Assembly: GCF_004834005.1 (NCBI RefSeq)
Contig: NZ_STFF01000002.1
Span: 682,001 to 746,000 of the forward strand
Source of the DNA: Niastella caeni
GTDB lineage: Bacteria; Bacteroidota; Bacteroidia; Chitinophagales; Chitinophagaceae
Length of the DNA: 64,000 nucleotides
Direction: 5' to 3'
The position numbers and the translations under genes are program-made. This document shows positions 28,629 to 37,860 of this stretch, one piece after another. The notes below the pieces were generated by a model, which saw nothing but the letters and a program-made list of their open reading frames with translations, was not told the origin of the DNA and did no database searches. Position 1 is the stretch's first letter. The number at the start of each line of letters is the position of its first letter.

Positions 28629-28764
28629 TAAAAAATATGGTTTTGTAATGTTGAAGAAGTAATATAAAAATGGAGCCAATGGAGCTCGTGGAAAAAATTC
28701 TACAAATTGAAGGCGTGTATGCGTAGGATCTGTCTTCGATTAATTTTTTTTATAATTTTACCTG

Positions 28765-30012
28765 ATGCAGCAAAGACCCCAAAAAAAAATTTACCTGATT
28801 CTCATCCTGGGCTTGTTGACTGCAATCGGACCTTTTTCCATTGATATGTACCTGCCCGCCTTTCCGGATATAGCAAAAGGGTTACATACTTCGATAGCCC
28901 AGGTGATGTTATCATTGTCAAGCTTTTTTATTGGGATCTCTGCCGGACAATTGATATATGGCCCGCTATTAGAGCGGTTTGGACGAAAAAAGCCGTTGTA
29001 CGTTGGTCTTTTCATTTACGTGCTGGCGTCACTGGGGTGCGCCCTGGCAACATCGGTGAATGCGTTGATCGGGCTTCGGCTGCTGCAGGCGCTGGGTGGT
29101 TGTGTAGGCATAGTGGCAGCACGCGCCATGGTGCGCGACCTGTTCGAAGTGACGGAAATTGCCAAAGTTTTTTCCATGCTGATGCTGGTGGTGGCCGTGT
29201 CGCCCATTATTGCACCCACGGCAGGTGGTTACATCACTTCTTTGTTGGGCTGGCGCTGGGTTTTCGTACTGTTGATGATCATTGATGTGCTCATTCTTAC
29301 CGGCATTTATTTCTTATTGCCCGAAAGCAAAAAGCCAGATCCGAATTTCTCGCTGAAACCCAAACCTATCCTCAATAATTTTGCAGGCATCATCAGGCAT
29401 CCGCAGTTTTACACGTATGCATTAACGGCAGCAATTTCGGCGGCAGGGTTGTACGCTTATATTGGCGGTTCGCCTTCTGTGTTTATGGATATATTTCACG
29501 TAAGTGAAAAACAATACGGATGGATATTTGCGCTGATCGCTATGGGCCTCATCGGCGCCAGCCAGATCAACAGTGTATTGTTGAAAAATTATACCAGCGA
29601 GCAGATCATTAAAGCCGCATTGGCCTGCCAGAGCATTATCGGGCTGGTGCTGGCCATCCTTACGATCGTGGGCTGGGGCGATCTGTTCATTACCATCTTT
29701 CTCATCTTTCTTTTTTTGTGTTGCCAGGGATTTACATTTCCCAATGCATCGGCCCTTTCTTTAGCGCCCTTTGGCCACAATGCAGGCAGCGCTTCGGCCC
29801 TGATGGGTTCCATTCAAATGAGTATTGGCGCCTGTGCATCGGCCCTGGTAAGTGTGCTGCAAAACAACACGGCTTTGCCCATGACCGGGGTAATGGCCTT
29901 TTGTGCTATGGGGGCTTTTTGTGTTTTTGGGTTGGGAAGAAGAATTATAACCCAAAAGGCGGCGGCAGCGGCGGTGGAAGAAGAAGAAGTGGAAATGATA
30001 AGTACGTTATAA
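28765..30012 (+). CDS. Bcr/CflA-type MFS multidrug efflux transporter
   Basis: 415 residues, about 12 membrane helices. Family marks: LGLLTAIGPFSIDMYLPAFP at the first helix, the loop motif LLERFGRKKPLYVG between helices 2 and 3, RLLQALGGCVGIVAARAMVRD, and SPIIAPTAGG. These match the drug:H+ antiporter DHA1 Bcr/CflA group, which exports drugs or small metabolites from the cytosol using the proton gradient. The C-terminal tail is short and ends in a Glu-rich run. It is divergent from the kai operon, with 137 bp between starts. Confidence 0.88.
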   Translation: MQQRPQKKIYLILILGLLTAIGPFSIDMYLPAFPDIAKGLHTSIAQVMLSLSSFFIGISAGQLIYGPLLERFGRKKPLYVGLFIYVLASLGCALATSVNALIGLRLLQALGGCVGIVAARAMVRDLFEVTEIAKVFSMLMLVVAVSPIIAPTAGGYITSLLGWRWVFVLLMIIDVLILTGIYFLLPESKKPDPNFSLKPKPILNNFAGIIRHPQFYTYALTAAISAAGLYAYIGGSPSVFMDIFHVSEKQYGWIFALIAMGLIGASQINSVLLKNYTSEQIIKAALACQSIIGLVLAILTIVGWGDLFITIFLIFLFLCCQGFTFPNASALSLAPFGHNAGSASALMGSIQMSIGACASALVSVLQNNTALPMTGVMAFCAMGAFCVFGLGRRIITQKAAAAAVEEEEVEMISTL

Positions 30013-30057
30013 AGAATAACCCGAATGTAGTATGTTTGCGGTTTAAATATTTCCCAG

Positions 30058-30459
30058 ATGAAATATTCCCAATGGATTGGAATTGCGGCTTCTATTATTC
30101 TTGTTATCGCTGGTTTTATACCCTGGACGTTTCACCCCGACCTGAATAAAAATTTTACCGGGTTCTTTTCTGAAAATAATATTTATGGCAAACCGGGGAA
30201 TGTGTTTATTGTGGTGTCGATAGTGGCCATTGTGTTTTTTTCCATTCAGCGTACCTGGGCCAAACGCTGGAACATGTTTATTTGCGCCATCATTTTATCA
30301 TATGCCATAAAAAGCTTTATTGTTTTCTCCGGTTGTTATCGCGGTATTTGCCCGGATAAAAAAGCCGGGTTATGGATCATGCTTTTCTCTGCGATCGTTA
30401 TGATGGCTATGTCGTTGTTTCCTGATATGAAGTTGAAGGAAGAGGAGAAGAAGAGTTAA
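30058..30459 (+). CDS. Small four-helix membrane protein
   Basis: 133 residues, not assigned to a named family. Hydrophobic segments at about 5-22 (WIGIAASIILVIAGFIPW), 45-62 (VFIVVSIVAIVFFSI), 73-90 and 107-122 give a likely four-helix inner-membrane protein with a charged C-terminal tail (KLKEEEKK). A CYRGICPDKK loop lies before the last helix. It follows the efflux gene by 45 bp and may be cotranscribed. Confidence 0.6.
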   Translation: MKYSQWIGIAASIILVIAGFIPWTFHPDLNKNFTGFFSENNIYGKPGNVFIVVSIVAIVFFSIQRTWAKRWNMFICAIILSYAIKSFIVFSGCYRGICPDKKAGLWIMLFSAIVMMAMSLFPDMKLKEEEKKS

Positions 30460-30598
30460 TGTAATACAAAGCTTCAGTTAAAGCCTAGGTTCCACTTAAT
30501 TAGCTTACCAATTTTGCCAATCTGGTACCCCGGTAAATATCCTGCATGGAAAGTGATATGCTTATAGCTGGTATTTGAATTGTTTTCCATTTTAGTTC

Positions 30599-30653
30599 AG
30601 TTAGTTCATAAGTTATTTACTCACGAACTAAATAACTTATGAACTGAATAACT
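30599..30653. terminator. Fold-back word array between convergent genes
   Basis: GTTCATAAGTTATTTA (30604-30619) and its exact complement (30629-30644) make a 16-bp stem with a 9-nt loop, extended by imperfect GTTCAGTTAGTTC words. It lies between the converging stops at 30459 and 30660, so it can end transcription from both sides, although T-runs are weak. Confidence 0.65.
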
Positions 30654-30659
30654 GGTTGC

Positions 30660-31886
30660 CTATAAACTCTCCAGACTCTTTTTAATGATCCCCACACATT
30701 CCAATATTTGCTCTCTGTTAATGACTAACGGTGGTGCAAACCTGATCTTATCGCCGTGTGTAGGTTTGGCGAGCAACCCGTTGTCTTTTAAGGTAAGACA
30801 TAAATTCCATGCGGCATTTTTATCAGGGTGATCTATTACAATGGCATTCAGCAAACCTTTTCCGCGTACAACGGAAATGTAAGGTGATTGCAGCGCCTGT
30901 AACTCTTTCCGTAATAATTCGCCCATAGCATTGGCATTAGCCGCCATATTTTCTTCTTTTAAAACCGTCAGGGCTTCAATGGCAACGCGGCAGGCCAGCG
31001 GGTTACCACCATACGTAGACCCATGTTCGCCGGGTTTTATGGTAAGCATAATAGGATCGTTGGCCAATACAGCCGAAACCGGTAGGGTTCCGCCGCTCAA
31101 CGCTTTACCAAGTATCAGAATATCGGGTTGTACATTTTCATGGTCGCAAGCCAGCATATTACCGGTGCGGCACAAGCCCGTTTGTATTTCATCGGCAATG
31201 AATAATACATTGGCAGCTTCGCAATATTGCTTGGCACGCGCCAGGTAACCATCATCAGGCAAAACAACACCTGCTTCACCCTGAATAGGTTCAACCAGGA
31301 AGCCGGCCACGTTGGTGTTCTGTAATGCTTTTTCAAGTGCCGGCAGATCATTGTATGGAATAACTGTAAAGCCCGGCATATACGGACCGAACTGGTTACG
31401 CGATGAAGGATCGGTGCTGAAGGAGATCACGGTGCTGGTACGGCCATGAAAGTTTTCGCTGCATACAATGATAGTGGCTTTGTTTTCAGGAATGCCTTTA
31501 ACGGCGTATCCCCAGCGACGGCACAGTTTGATGGCCGTTTCTACCGCTTCAACCCCTGTGTTCATAGGCAGCACCTTATTGTACCCGAAATATTGGGTGA
31601 TAAACTCCGAATACTCGCCCAGGGCGTCGCTGTAAAATGCCCTTGAGGTGAGCGTTAGTTTTTGTGCCTGTAATATAAAAGCAGCAATGATCTTCGGATG
31701 GCAATGTCCCTGGTTCACGGCTGAGTAACCGCTCAGGAAATCATAGTAGCGTTTGCCATCAACATCCCATACATATACGCCTTCTCCTTTTTGCAACACT
31801 ACAGGCAGGGGATGATAATTATGCGCGCCATATTGTTCTTCAAGATCGAGATAATATTTCGTTTTGTCAGATAACGTGGAAACCAT
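30660..31886 (-). CDS. rocD: Ornithine--oxo-acid aminotransferase
   Basis: 408 residues from MVSTLSDK; an upstream in-frame start would add 45 residues unlike the family. Class-III PLP aminotransferase: [23 protein letters not shown] opens as in ornithine aminotransferases, [23 protein letters not shown], and the PLP Lys in [10 protein letters not shown]. It converts ornithine and 2-oxoglutarate to glutamate semialdehyde and glutamate in the cytosol, linking arginine breakdown to proline and glutamate. No other arginine-pathway gene is adjacent. The family is certain; substrate by close motif match. Confidence 0.85.
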   Translation of the reverse strand: MVSTLSDKTKYYLDLEEQYGAHNYHPLPVVLQKGEGVYVWDVDGKRYYDFLSGYSAVNQGHCHPKIIAAFILQAQKLTLTSRAFYSDALGEYSEFITQYFGYNKVLPMNTGVEAVETAIKLCRRWGYAVKGIPENKATIIVCSENFHGRTSTVISFSTDPSSRNQFGPYMPGFTVIPYNDLPALEKALQNTNVAGFLVEPIQGEAGVVLPDDGYLARAKQYCEAANVLFIADEIQTGLCRTGNMLACDHENVQPDILILGKALSGGTLPVSAVLANDPIMLTIKPGEHGSTYGGNPLACRVAIEALTVLKEENMAANANAMGELLRKELQALQSPYISVVRGKGLLNAIVIDHPDKNAAWNLCLTLKDNGLLAKPTHGDKIRFAPPLVINREQILECVGIIKKSLESL

Positions 31887-32173
31887 AAGCAGGTAAAATA
31901 AAATAATTATAAATAAGCAATGATATAATGAAACAGTTGCCTTATTGAAAATTGGATTGTAGCAGTAATGGATACAATGCTTTTGATGCTGGCCCCAACA
32001 AAGTTGAGACCAGTTAGTCATTATCCTCGATGATTCAGAAAATCGAGGTTGTAGTGAAGAAAGTGTAGTATGTAGGCTTTGTAGTAGATAATGATATCTA
32101 TTTGTGCAAATATAATCAATTTAGGCGAGGGCTAAAATGATCAGTTTATTAAACTACTAAATATATAGACAAA
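31887..32173 (-). promoter_or_regulatory. rocD upstream region with -7 box and hairpin
   Basis: On the minus strand TATATTTG (32107-32114) matches TAnnTTTG, about 220 nt before the start codon, implying a long leader. Within it CCTCGAT (32025-32031) and ATCGAGG (32042-32048) form a 7-bp hairpin. No known riboswitch was recognised. Confidence 0.35.
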
Positions 32174-33040
32174 TCATTGCAGCTCAAACACGGCATAGTG
32201 CACAGGCCATTGTATAGCAGGCAGTTGTTGTTTGGGGAAGATGCCATAGAAACAGGACCCGCTACCTGTCATAGACGCATACAGGGCGCCTGAATTGTAC
32301 AACTTTTCTTTGATGGCCTGTAATTCGGGATGGTGTTTGCAAACGGGTGCTTCAAAATCGTTCTTCAATAACTTTTGCCAGTTGGCAATTGGTTGTTGAA
32401 TGATCTCTTTCAAGGGTTGCGACGATGGGGCAGGAGTGAGGTGTGAAAACGCCCAACCGGTATTGATATGCACGCCCGGATGCACTACTAAAAATGAATA
32501 AGCAGACAGATCGAGTTGTATGCCCTGCAACAATTCGCCGCGGCCGGTTGCAAAGCATGGTTTGTTGATGATGAAGAAAGGACAGTCGCTACCGAGTTGG
32601 AGGGAATAATCGAGCAGCCTTTCGCGGGAGATATTCAGTTGAAATTTTTCGTTCAGTAATTGCAGGGTAAAAGCGCCATCAGCAGAACCACCGCCTAAAC
32701 CAGCACCCATGGGAATTGCTTTGTGCAGGTACATATCAATGTCGGCAAGCTGTGGGTGATCTTTCTTCAGTAAGTTGTAGGCCTTAATACAAAGGTTATC
32801 TTCTGCTTTCCCTTGCACGGGCAGGCCGCTCATGTGAATCGCGACAGGCCCGAAATGCTCTTTTGAGCTATGACCTTCAGGCGTTTCACGTTTCACGTTT
32901 GCCGTTTCACGTTTCAGTACTTCCAGCGCATCCCTTAAAGGCAAAGGATAGAAAATGGTTTCCAGGTCGTGGTAACCATCGTCACGTTTGCGAATTACGT
33001 GAAGCCCGAGATTTATTTTGCAATTAGGGAAAACAATCAA
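32174..33040 (-). CDS. ispE: 4-diphosphocytidyl-2-C-methyl-D-erythritol kinase
   Basis: 288 residues from a TTG start at 33040; no ATG fits. GHMP kinase of the non-mevalonate isoprenoid pathway, phosphorylating CDP-ME in the cytosol. Motifs: NCKINLGLHVIRKRDDGYHDLET at the N-terminus with the catalytic Lys, KAIPMGAGLGGGSADGA glycine-rich ATP loop, GSDCPFF, and the closing SMTGSGSCFYGIF. Residues about 43-60 (LKRETANVKRETPEGHSS) are an extra segment encoded by a CGTTTCA word array; it sits in a loop between early strands. All catalytic motifs are otherwise intact. Confidence 0.9.
   Translation of the reverse strand: MIVFPNCKINLGLHVIRKRDDGYHDLETIFYPLPLRDALEVLKRETANVKRETPEGHSSKEHFGPVAIHMSGLPVQGKAEDNLCIKAYNLLKKDHPQLADIDMYLHKAIPMGAGLGGGSADGAFTLQLLNEKFQLNISRERLLDYSLQLGSDCPFFIINKPCFATGRGELLQGIQLDLSAYSFLVVHPGVHINTGWAFSHLTPAPSSQPLKEIIQQPIANWQKLLKNDFEAPVCKHHPELQAIKEKLYNSGALYASMTGSGSCFYGIFPKQQLPAIQWPVHYAVFELQ
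32861..32917. repeat. CGTTTCA word array inside ispE
   Basis: CGTTTCA occurs twice, then CGTTTGC, then CGTTTCA twice more (32882-32917). It is in frame and adds about 18 residues to IspE. The same style of DNA is otherwise intergenic in this window. Confidence 0.7.
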
Positions 33041-33070
33041 AGAGAAAGATTTTGTGATTCAGATAGGCAT

Positions 33071-33144
33071 AATGGTTTGATGGCTTGATTGTTTGATGGT
33101 TACGCCTTCTGACAACCATTAAGCCATCCAGCCAACTAACAATC
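33071..33144. repeat. Fold-back TGGTTTGATGG word array
   Basis: Left arm 33071-33101 repeats ATGGTTTGATGGCTTGATTG; right arm 33114-33144 carries AACCATTAAGCCATCCAGCC, an imperfect complement. It fills the gap between ispE and the DUF151 gene and reaches into the latter's stop codon. Confidence 0.6.
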
Positions 33145-33743
33145 TATCCTCTGTTGCGTTTGCGGGCGTTGATTTCGTCGCGAATAGCTATGGCCCGGAT
33201 ATAATCTTCCATTTCCAGCACCTCGTTTAACAAGGTGTTCAGCTCATCCAGCGTCAATGTTTTTAAGTCGTCGGTACCGGCAGAAGATTCGGCAGCCACT
33301 GCTTCGCGGGGCTGTTTTTTCTTGCCAGATGGGTCTTCCATTAAAATACCGGCGCTTTCGAGAATATTATCGTAAGTATAAATAGGACATCCGAAGCGAA
33401 CGGCCAGGGCCAACGCATCGGATGTTCTTGAATCAATTTCTACTGTATCATGTTCACTCACACACACGAGCTTAGAATAGAAAATGCCCTCTTGCAGGTC
33501 GCAGATCACGATCTCCTGCAGATCAATGTTGAAAGCATTCATGAAATTTTTCATCAGGTCGTGCGTGAGGGGACGACTTGGATGCATTTTTTCCAGTGCC
33601 ACAGCTATAGCTTGCGCTTCAAAGCCCCCGATTACGATCGGCAGCCGGCGCAACCCGTTTACTTCTCCCAACACCACAGCATAGGAATGAGTTTGAGTAA
33701 TGCTGTGTGACAAGGCAACTATTTCCAACTCTATTTTCTTCAT
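33144..33743 (-). CDS. DUF151 bifunctional nuclease with UvrB/C motif
   Basis: 199 residues. The N-terminal ~140 residues match the DUF151/bifunctional nuclease family: VVLGEVNGLRRLPIVIGGFEAQAI, MHPSRPLTHDLMKNF, EIDSRTSDALALAVRFGCPIY. The C-terminal ~45 residues (TLDELNTLLNEVLEMEDYIRAIAIRDEINAR) form a UVR helical hairpin of the type that binds UvrA/UvrB-like partners. A low-complexity linker separates them. Soluble, cytosolic. The nuclease label comes from plant and bacterial relatives; the in vivo role is unclear. Confidence 0.85.
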   Translation of the reverse strand: MKKIELEIVALSHSITQTHSYAVVLGEVNGLRRLPIVIGGFEAQAIAVALEKMHPSRPLTHDLMKNFMNAFNIDLQEIVICDLQEGIFYSKLVCVSEHDTVEIDSRTSDALALAVRFGCPIYTYDNILESAGILMEDPSGKKKQPREAVAAESSAGTDDLKTLTLDELNTLLNEVLEMEDYIRAIAIRDEINARKRNRG

Positions 33744-33827
33744 AACGAAAGCACGAAACTAAGGGTTTTTATTCAAAAAATGAGCCCAAATCATTTAACC
33801 TCATTTCATTGAATCAACCGGGTTAAT

Positions 33828-34793
33828 TTATGCCATTCCTTTCAGCTTTTTAACCGCTTCCGTTATTTTGGGTAGAACGTCAAATGCATCACCCACAATA
33901 CCATAGTCGGCCGCTTTAAAGAAGGGGGCCTCGGGGTCTTTATTTATAACCACTATCACCTTGCTGCGGTTCACGCCTGCCAGGTGCTGAATGGCTCCCG
34001 AAATGCCGACTGCAATATATAAATTAGGCGCTATAGTAAGACCAGTTTGTCCAACATGCTCGTGATGCGGGCGCCAGTGCTCATCAGCCACCGGGCGGCT
34101 GCAGGCTGTGGCCGCACCCAGTACATGGGCCAGGTTTTCGATGAGTCCCCAGTTATCAGGCCCTTTCAAACCGCGTCCGCCACTTACCACAACTTCAGCT
34201 TCGCTTAATGGTACTTCGCCAGAGGCTTTGTTCACGGCTTTTATTTTTACTTTAGGCGCTGCTACTGTTGCGGAAAAAGGAGCCACTTCCGCAGTGCCTG
34301 TACCTTCCACCACCTGGTACGAATTGGGGTTAAGGCTGATAATTTTTATATCGGAATTAATAGTTACGTTGGCAAAGGCCTTCCCCGAAAAAACGTTTTT
34401 CTTTACGGTGAATCCGTTGGCAGTTTCCGGCAGGCCAACAGCCCCGGGAACCAATCCCGCTTTAAGGCGGGCAGCCAGGCGGGGCGCAATAGCTTTACCA
34501 TCAACGTTGTTAGAAAATATGATCACTTTTGACCCCGCAGCTTGCGCCACCTGGGCAATTACATTTGTGAATACCTGTGCATCGAAATGATTGAGGGCAT
34601 CACTGGCCACATGATGAATTTTTTTCACACCGTATTTACCCAGTGCCGATAAATCGCCCTGAACGGCGCCTAATACCACCCCTTCGGCAGATGTGCCTAA
34701 TTGTTCGGCTACTTTAGCGCCATAGCTTAATACTTCGTAAGAGGCTTTTTTTACGTGGCCATCGGCCTGATCTATAAATATTAATACTGACAT
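33828..34793 (-). CDS. etfA: Electron transfer flavoprotein alpha subunit
   Basis: 321 residues from MSVLIFIDQADG, chosen because the upstream extension comes from a word array. The C-terminal FAD domain has the ETF-alpha signature SGGRGLKGPDNWGLIENLA, TGLTIAPNLYIAVGISGAIQHLAG and the closing INKDPEAPFFKAADYGIVGD. Together with the beta subunit it passes electrons from acyl-CoA dehydrogenases and similar enzymes to the quinone pool. etfB lies upstream on the same strand, separated by a 204-bp spacer holding a repeat array. Confidence 0.92.
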   Translation of the reverse strand: MSVLIFIDQADGHVKKASYEVLSYGAKVAEQLGTSAEGVVLGAVQGDLSALGKYGVKKIHHVASDALNHFDAQVFTNVIAQVAQAAGSKVIIFSNNVDGKAIAPRLAARLKAGLVPGAVGLPETANGFTVKKNVFSGKAFANVTINSDIKIISLNPNSYQVVEGTGTAEVAPFSATVAAPKVKIKAVNKASGEVPLSEAEVVVSGGRGLKGPDNWGLIENLAHVLGAATACSRPVADEHWRPHHEHVGQTGLTIAPNLYIAVGISGAIQHLAGVNRSKVIVVINKDPEAPFFKAADYGIVGDAFDVLPKITEAVKKLKGMA

Positions 34794-34800
34794 GGAAGGC

Positions 34801-34995
34801 AATTTGAAAATTTGAAAATGTGAAAATGTGCTAATGCAAAACAGCAAACACCAGGCTCACTACACATTTTCGGGTTTTTTGATGAGTAAAGAACTGAACG
34901 TACAAGAGTGCGACGCAACGGAAGATGAGACGCGATATAAGGCCTGGTACATCATTTTCTTCCCGGCTCAGCCGGAACTAATTTGAGCATTTGCT
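34801..34995. repeat. GAAAATGT word array between etfB and etfA
   Basis: AATTTGAAAATTTGAAAATG is followed by two GAAAATGTG copies (34814-34830). CACATTTTC at 34863-34871 is the exact complement and is followed by GGGTTTTTT, so the plus strand could form a terminator-like hairpin. AATTTGAGCATTTGCTAATT near 34979 repeats the theme in direct orientation. Confidence 0.5.
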
Positions 34996-34997
34996 AA

Positions 34998-35741
34998 TTA
35001 AATAATCTTCGCTTCTTCGTGTAACAAACGCACCAGTTCGGCCGGGTTATCGGCGGGGATCAGTTTTACACCCGCTTTGGCCGGCGGTAATTCAAAACTG
35101 GCCACGGTTGTAAGGGTATCGGCAGCAGCAGGCTCCAACACTTTTAACGGTTTGGTGCGCGCGCTCATAATACCCTTCATGTTAGGAATACGCTGTTCGG
35201 CCATTCCTTTCTGACAACTAACTACAACGGGCAAATTAACTTCACACATTTCTTCGCCGCCTTCTATTTCGCGGGTAATGGTAGCGGTAGTTCCGTTCAA
35301 TTCAAATTTTATTGCGAGCGATACGTAAGGCATATCAAGCAATTCGGCCACCATGCCACCGATGGATGAACCATTAAAGTCGATGGTTTCTTTACCGGTA
35401 AAAACGAGATCGTAGTTACCTTGTTTTGCAACATCGGCAATTTGCGAAGCAATATAAAAGCTATCGGTGCTGGTGGTATTTATACGGATAGCTTCATCGC
35501 CGCCCAACGCCAGGGCCTTGCGGATAACCGGCTCGGCATCGGCGCCACCCACATTGATGAGGTGTAGTACCGTAGAAGGATCTTTTTCTTTTAGTTCAAT
35601 AGCGCGAACCAGCGCATACCATTCGTCATATGGATTGATGATCCACTGTACGTTATCCTGTGCAAATTTCGTATTGTTATCGGTGAAAGCTATTTTTGCC
35701 GTGGTATCCGGCGTTTTGCTGATGCAAACTAATATCTTCAT
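34998..35741 (-). CDS. etfB: Electron transfer flavoprotein beta subunit
   Basis: 247 residues from the ATG at 35741 (MKILVCISKTPDT); a TTG two codons upstream is less likely. ETF-beta features: IINPYDEWYALVRAIELKEK, DLVFTGKETIDFNGSSIGGMVAELLDMPYV and EGGEEMCEVNLPVVVSCQKG. It binds AMP and forms the heterodimer with EtfA. First gene of the etfBA unit. Confidence 0.92.
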   Translation of the reverse strand: MKILVCISKTPDTTAKIAFTDNNTKFAQDNVQWIINPYDEWYALVRAIELKEKDPSTVLHLINVGGADAEPVIRKALALGGDEAIRINTTSTDSFYIASQIADVAKQGNYDLVFTGKETIDFNGSSIGGMVAELLDMPYVSLAIKFELNGTTATITREIEGGEEMCEVNLPVVVSCQKGMAEQRIPNMKGIMSARTKPLKVLEPAAADTLTTVASFELPPAKAGVKLIPADNPAELVRLLHEEAKII

Positions 35742-35792
35742 TGGCAAATAGATTTAATAGTTCATTGGTTGTTTATGCAACCATCTTATATA

Positions 35793-35800
35793 CAAATATA
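35793..35800 (-). promoter_or_regulatory. Probable -7 box for etfBA
   Basis: Minus-strand TATATTTG matches TAnnTTTG, 52 nt before the etfB start. The leader holds a small hairpin (GGTTG/CAACC at 35767-35782). No convincing -33 box. Confidence 0.4.
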
Positions 35801-35852
35801 AGTGCCATAAAGATACATTTTGATATTTTATGGATTTTTTAATTGAGGAAAC

Positions 35853-36164
35853 ATGGACCGCATAACCCGATTGAAGGAATTTTTGCAGGCCACCCCTGGC
35901 GATAATTTTCTGAAACACGCGCTGGCATTGGAATACATTAAAATTGGCGACGATTCAACTGCCCGGGGTATTTTTGAGGAAATACTTACGCAGGACCCCG
36001 GTTATATAGGATCTTATTATCATTTGGCTAAATTACTTGAGCGCACCGGCGATACCGATGCAGCCATTCAGTGGTATGAAAAGGGAATGGAAGCCGCCAA
36101 AACAGCGGGTGACAAGCATGCATATGGCGAGCTGAGAAGTGCGTATGAGGAGCTCACTTTTTAA
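35853..36164 (+). CDS. Small tetratricopeptide-repeat protein
   Basis: 103 residues consisting of about two and a half TPR motifs: NFLKHALALEYIKIGDDSTA, GYIGSYYHLAKLLERTGDTD and a final AIQWYEKGMEAAK helix. No signal peptide, so cytosolic. TPRs bind proteins; the partner is not indicated. It is divergent from etfB and 115 bp before tilS. Confidence 0.75.
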   Translation: MDRITRLKEFLQATPGDNFLKHALALEYIKIGDDSTARGIFEEILTQDPGYIGSYYHLAKLLERTGDTDAAIQWYEKGMEAAKTAGDKHAYGELRSAYEELTF

Positions 36165-36166
36165 AA

Positions 36167-36243
36167 CCAAATTCCAAGAACCAAACAAAAATACCAAATG
36201 CGGGATTTGGGCTTTTCAAATTGAGATTTGTTGTTTGGAATTT
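36167..36243. repeat. AAATTCC/ACCAAAC fold-back array before tilS
   Basis: CCAAATTCCAAGAACCAAAC (36167-36186) pairs with GTTTGGAATTT (36233-36243), which lacks one word. Inside it CCAAAT and ATTTGG (36194-36210) make a second small hairpin. ATTTGCGATTTGTAATTTG words continue to the tilS start. Confidence 0.55.
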
Positions 36244-36279
36244 TTTTGTGATTTGCGATTTGTAATTTGAATTTTTCCC

Positions 36280-37710
36280 ATGGATTTACTGCAACGATTT
36301 CAGCAATACATTTTTGATCATCATCTTTTTTCACCAAAGGATACTTTAATACTGGCCGTGAGCGGTGGTGTTGATTCGGTGGTGCTGTGTGAACTATGCC
36401 ATCAGGCTGGCTATTCATTTGTAATTGCACATTGCAACTTTAACCTGAGAGGAGCGGAGAGTGAACGCGATGCCGATTTTGTACAACAATTGGCGCATAA
36501 GTATAACGTTTCGTTTCTGATAAAGGAATTTGATACAAAGGCGTATGTCGATACGCATAAATTATCTATCCAGGAAGCTGCGCGGGCATTAAGGTATGGG
36601 TGGTTTGCGGAAATACTGAAGTCAGAAGTTGGAGGTCAGAAGCCGGAGACGGAAAATAGGAAAGAAAATGTCATGCGGGAAAACAAAAAAAGCGGAGGAC
36701 CAACCACAAACCATAAACCACCAACCACAAACGTACTCCTCACCGCCCACCATCTCGATGACAACATAGAAACCATGCTGATGCATTTTTTCAGGGGAAC
36801 GGGCATTCATGGTTTGCGCGGCATGTTACCGAAACAAGGCGATATCGTACGGCCATTGCTGTTTGCCCGAAAAGAAGAGTTGAAAAAATACGCCACAGAA
36901 AATAAACTCAGTTGGGTAGAGGACAGTTCCAATGCCCTGGATAAATATTCACGAAACTATTTCCGCAATCAGCTCATTCCCTTAGTGCAAAAGATTTATC
37001 CCGAAGCAGAAAATAACCTGGTGGCCAACCTGCGCCGTTTTGCCGATATGGAGTTATTATATGAACAAGCCGTGGAGCAGCATAAGAAAAAGTTGCTGGA
37101 ATATAAAGGAGGTGAAGTACACATCCCTGTACTGAAGCTGCAAAAATCGCAGCCATTGCATTCCATTGTGTATGAAATAATAAAAGACTTTGGGTGCTCG
37201 CCGGCTCAGGTAGAAGAAGTGGCCCGTTTGCTGGGCAGTGAATCGGGCCGGTATGTGCAATCGGCTACGCATCGCATTATAAAAAACCGGCGCTGGCTCA
37301 TCATAGCACCGGTTCAGGCTGAACAGGCGCAAACGCTGGCTATAGATGAAGAGGAGAACAAGGTTGTATTTGAAAATGGGAAACTCGTTTTTGAATCTTT
37401 AAGTAATAAGAATGTACAACTGATCAATGACCCTTCCATGGCCTTCATTGATCGCGCTGACCTGCAATTCCCGTTACTGCTGCGTAAATGGAAAAAGGGC
37501 GATTATTTTTATCCGCTCGGATTAAAAAAGAAAAAGAAACTCGCCCGGTTCTTCATAGATCAAAAACTATCGCTTACCGATAAAGAAAAAGTTTGGGTAC
37601 TGGAAAGCAATAAAAAAGTGGTGTGGGTGGTTGGACTTCGGATTGATGATCGATTTAAAATCACCGATGCTACCCGACAGGTGTTGCGAATACGTTTTGA
37701 AAATTTATGA
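36280..37710 (+). CDS. tilS: tRNA(Ile)-lysidine synthase
   Basis: 476 residues. PP-loop ATPase: LILAVSGGVDSVVLCEL (residues 24-40) is the SGGxDS signature, AHCNFNLRG and LLTAHHLDDNIETML follow, with FRGTGIHGLRGM; the C-terminal part holds the tRNA-binding domains (LLLRKWKKGDYFYPLG near residue 405). The enzyme modifies C34 of the CAU-anticodon tRNA-Ile and is normally essential. Residues about 114-150 (SEVGGQKPETENRKEN to NHKPPTT) are an extra, hydrophilic loop not typical of the family, encoded by repetitive DNA just before the LLTAHH strand. Confidence 0.92.
   Translation: MDLLQRFQQYIFDHHLFSPKDTLILAVSGGVDSVVLCELCHQAGYSFVIAHCNFNLRGAESERDADFVQQLAHKYNVSFLIKEFDTKAYVDTHKLSIQEAARALRYGWFAEILKSEVGGQKPETENRKENVMRENKKSGGPTTNHKPPTTNVLLTAHHLDDNIETMLMHFFRGTGIHGLRGMLPKQGDIVRPLLFARKEELKKYATENKLSWVEDSSNALDKYSRNYFRNQLIPLVQKIYPEAENNLVANLRRFADMELLYEQAVEQHKKKLLEYKGGEVHIPVLKLQKSQPLHSIVYEIIKDFGCSPAQVEEVARLLGSESGRYVQSATHRIIKNRRWLIIAPVQAEQAQTLAIDEEENKVVFENGKLVFESLSNKNVQLINDPSMAFIDRADLQFPLLLRKWKKGDYFYPLGLKKKKKLARFFIDQKLSLTDKEKVWVLESNKKVVWVVGLRIDDRFKITDATRQVLRIRFENL
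36619..36729. repeat. Word-repeat insertion inside tilS
   Basis: GTCAGAAGTTGGAGGTCAGAAG at the left and ACCAACCACAAACC, ATAAACC, ACCAACCACAAAC at the right are two different word arrays placed in frame within tilS. They add roughly 37 residues rich in Lys, Glu, Asn, Pro and Thr. Confidence 0.65.
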
Positions 37711-37718
37711 AAGGTTTC

Positions 37719-37837
37719 ATGGTTTGATGGCTTCACTGTTTAATGGTTATGCGCTCCGGATTAGGGGCATCGCAATAAATTCGACCGGCTGAACTACGAG
37801 TAATTCAACAATTTAGCCATTAAGCAATTCAACAATC
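37719..37837. repeat. Fold-back array between convergent tilS and rhomboid genes
   Basis: Left arm ATGGTTTGATGGCTTCACTG (37719-37749 region) and right arm AATTTAGCCATTAAGCAATTC (37809-37837 region) are imperfect complements. The words resemble those at 33071-33144. Likely a loose bidirectional terminator. Confidence 0.5.
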
Positions 37838-37860
37838 AAAATTCACCATTCTGCCTGCCG

